DNA of 49,089 nt, from the NCBI GenBank assembly GCA_031290985.1, contig JARLJW010000079.1:1-49089 (forward strand), given 5' to 3'. This DNA comes from Verrucomicrobiia bacterium (GTDB lineage: Bacteria; Verrucomicrobiota; Verrucomicrobiia; Limisphaerales; UBA11358). The notes under the pieces are model-generated. The model did not search any database. It saw only the letters and a list, made by a program, of their open reading frames with translations, and was not told the origin of the DNA. Both the position numbers and the translations under genes were made by a program. Of this stretch, positions 49,004 through 49,089 are shown in pieces; within the stretch, counting starts at the first letter, position 1, and each line of letters starts with the position of its first letter.

Positions 49004-49089
49004 ATGAACCAACGTAAGACAAATAACTCCGAAGTTCGCGCGGAGCAAGCCGCGAGCAAGAAGTATCAAACCATCAAGCTGGGACTCGA
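49004..49089 (+). CDS. IS110-family transposase, N-terminal fragment (runs off window)
   Basis: An ATG at 49004 opens a frame that continues past the window end: MNQRKTNNSEVRAEQAASKK then YQTIKLGL. IS110 DEDD transposases characteristically have a K-x-G-[L/I]-D-V-H segment shortly after such a charged N-terminus, and the last visible codons lead exactly into that position. Only 28 residues are visible, so the call is provisional. Confidence 0.55.
   Translation, partial: MNQRKTNNSEVRAEQAASKKYQTIKLGL

Overview
The window most likely comes from a Verrucomicrobiota chromosome, probably a Pedosphaera/Limisphaerales-like lineage. This is an inference from fairly GC-rich sequence, gene content (a large GcvP, GHL10 and GH114-like secreted proteins, DUF481 porin-like protein, KimA-like permease) and many small palindromic dispersed repeats of the kind I associate with that group. 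No 16S or other decisive marker is present.

Left part (1-27.4 kb) is mostly housekeeping: an Fe-S assembly pair (HscB and an IscA-type carrier), exonuclease III, a cassette with a nucleotidyltransferase, a B12-type radical SAM enzyme, hemerythrin, gcvP, the gyrB-gyrA pair, a DUF481 outer-membrane protein, pdxH, a membrane protein, a secreted GH114-like protein, miaB, a DUF465 protein, an EF-G-like GTPase, a PAS/PP2C regulator, typA and a large APC permease. A repeat-rich noncoding stretch (27.4-29.0 kb) follows, then a secreted GHL10 protein, more repeats and the RNase P RNA gene rnpB (minus strand, promoter visible).

The most striking feature is at 32.2-40.0 kb. The native thymidylate synthase gene is cut inside the conserved LGV-PFNIA motif. 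Its first 175 codons lie at 32210-32734 and its last 90 codons at 39693-39965; joining them gives an uninterrupted 265-residue ThyA. The roughly 6.95-kb insertion has imperfect terminal inverted repeats of 28 and 31 bp flush with the break, and carries its own complete, divergent thyA just inside the left end. It also carries a type I-like restriction helicase/nuclease (HsdR), a DNA methyltransferase, an unrecognised ORF and several small toxin-antitoxin-like genes. No transposase or integrase is recognisable. It looks like a defence cargo element that breaks an essential gene and supplies the replacement, so that loss of the element would leave the cell without ThyA.

Downstream of the thyA 3' half, a SanA-like gene and folA follow with tight spacing, which indicates an original thyA-sanA-folA operon. 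Then come a LysM protein, rpsA (S1), a zeta-toxin module with a frameshifted toxin, a LACTB-like serine hydrolase, ndk and, at the right edge, the first codons of what looks like an IS110-family transposase.

A second theme is duplicated target sequence around small cassettes. The nucleotidyltransferase pair is bracketed by the xth 3' end and a 51-bp copy of it, and the zeta module by near-identical noncoding repeats. A 236-bp repeat occurs at both ends of the window in opposite orientation.
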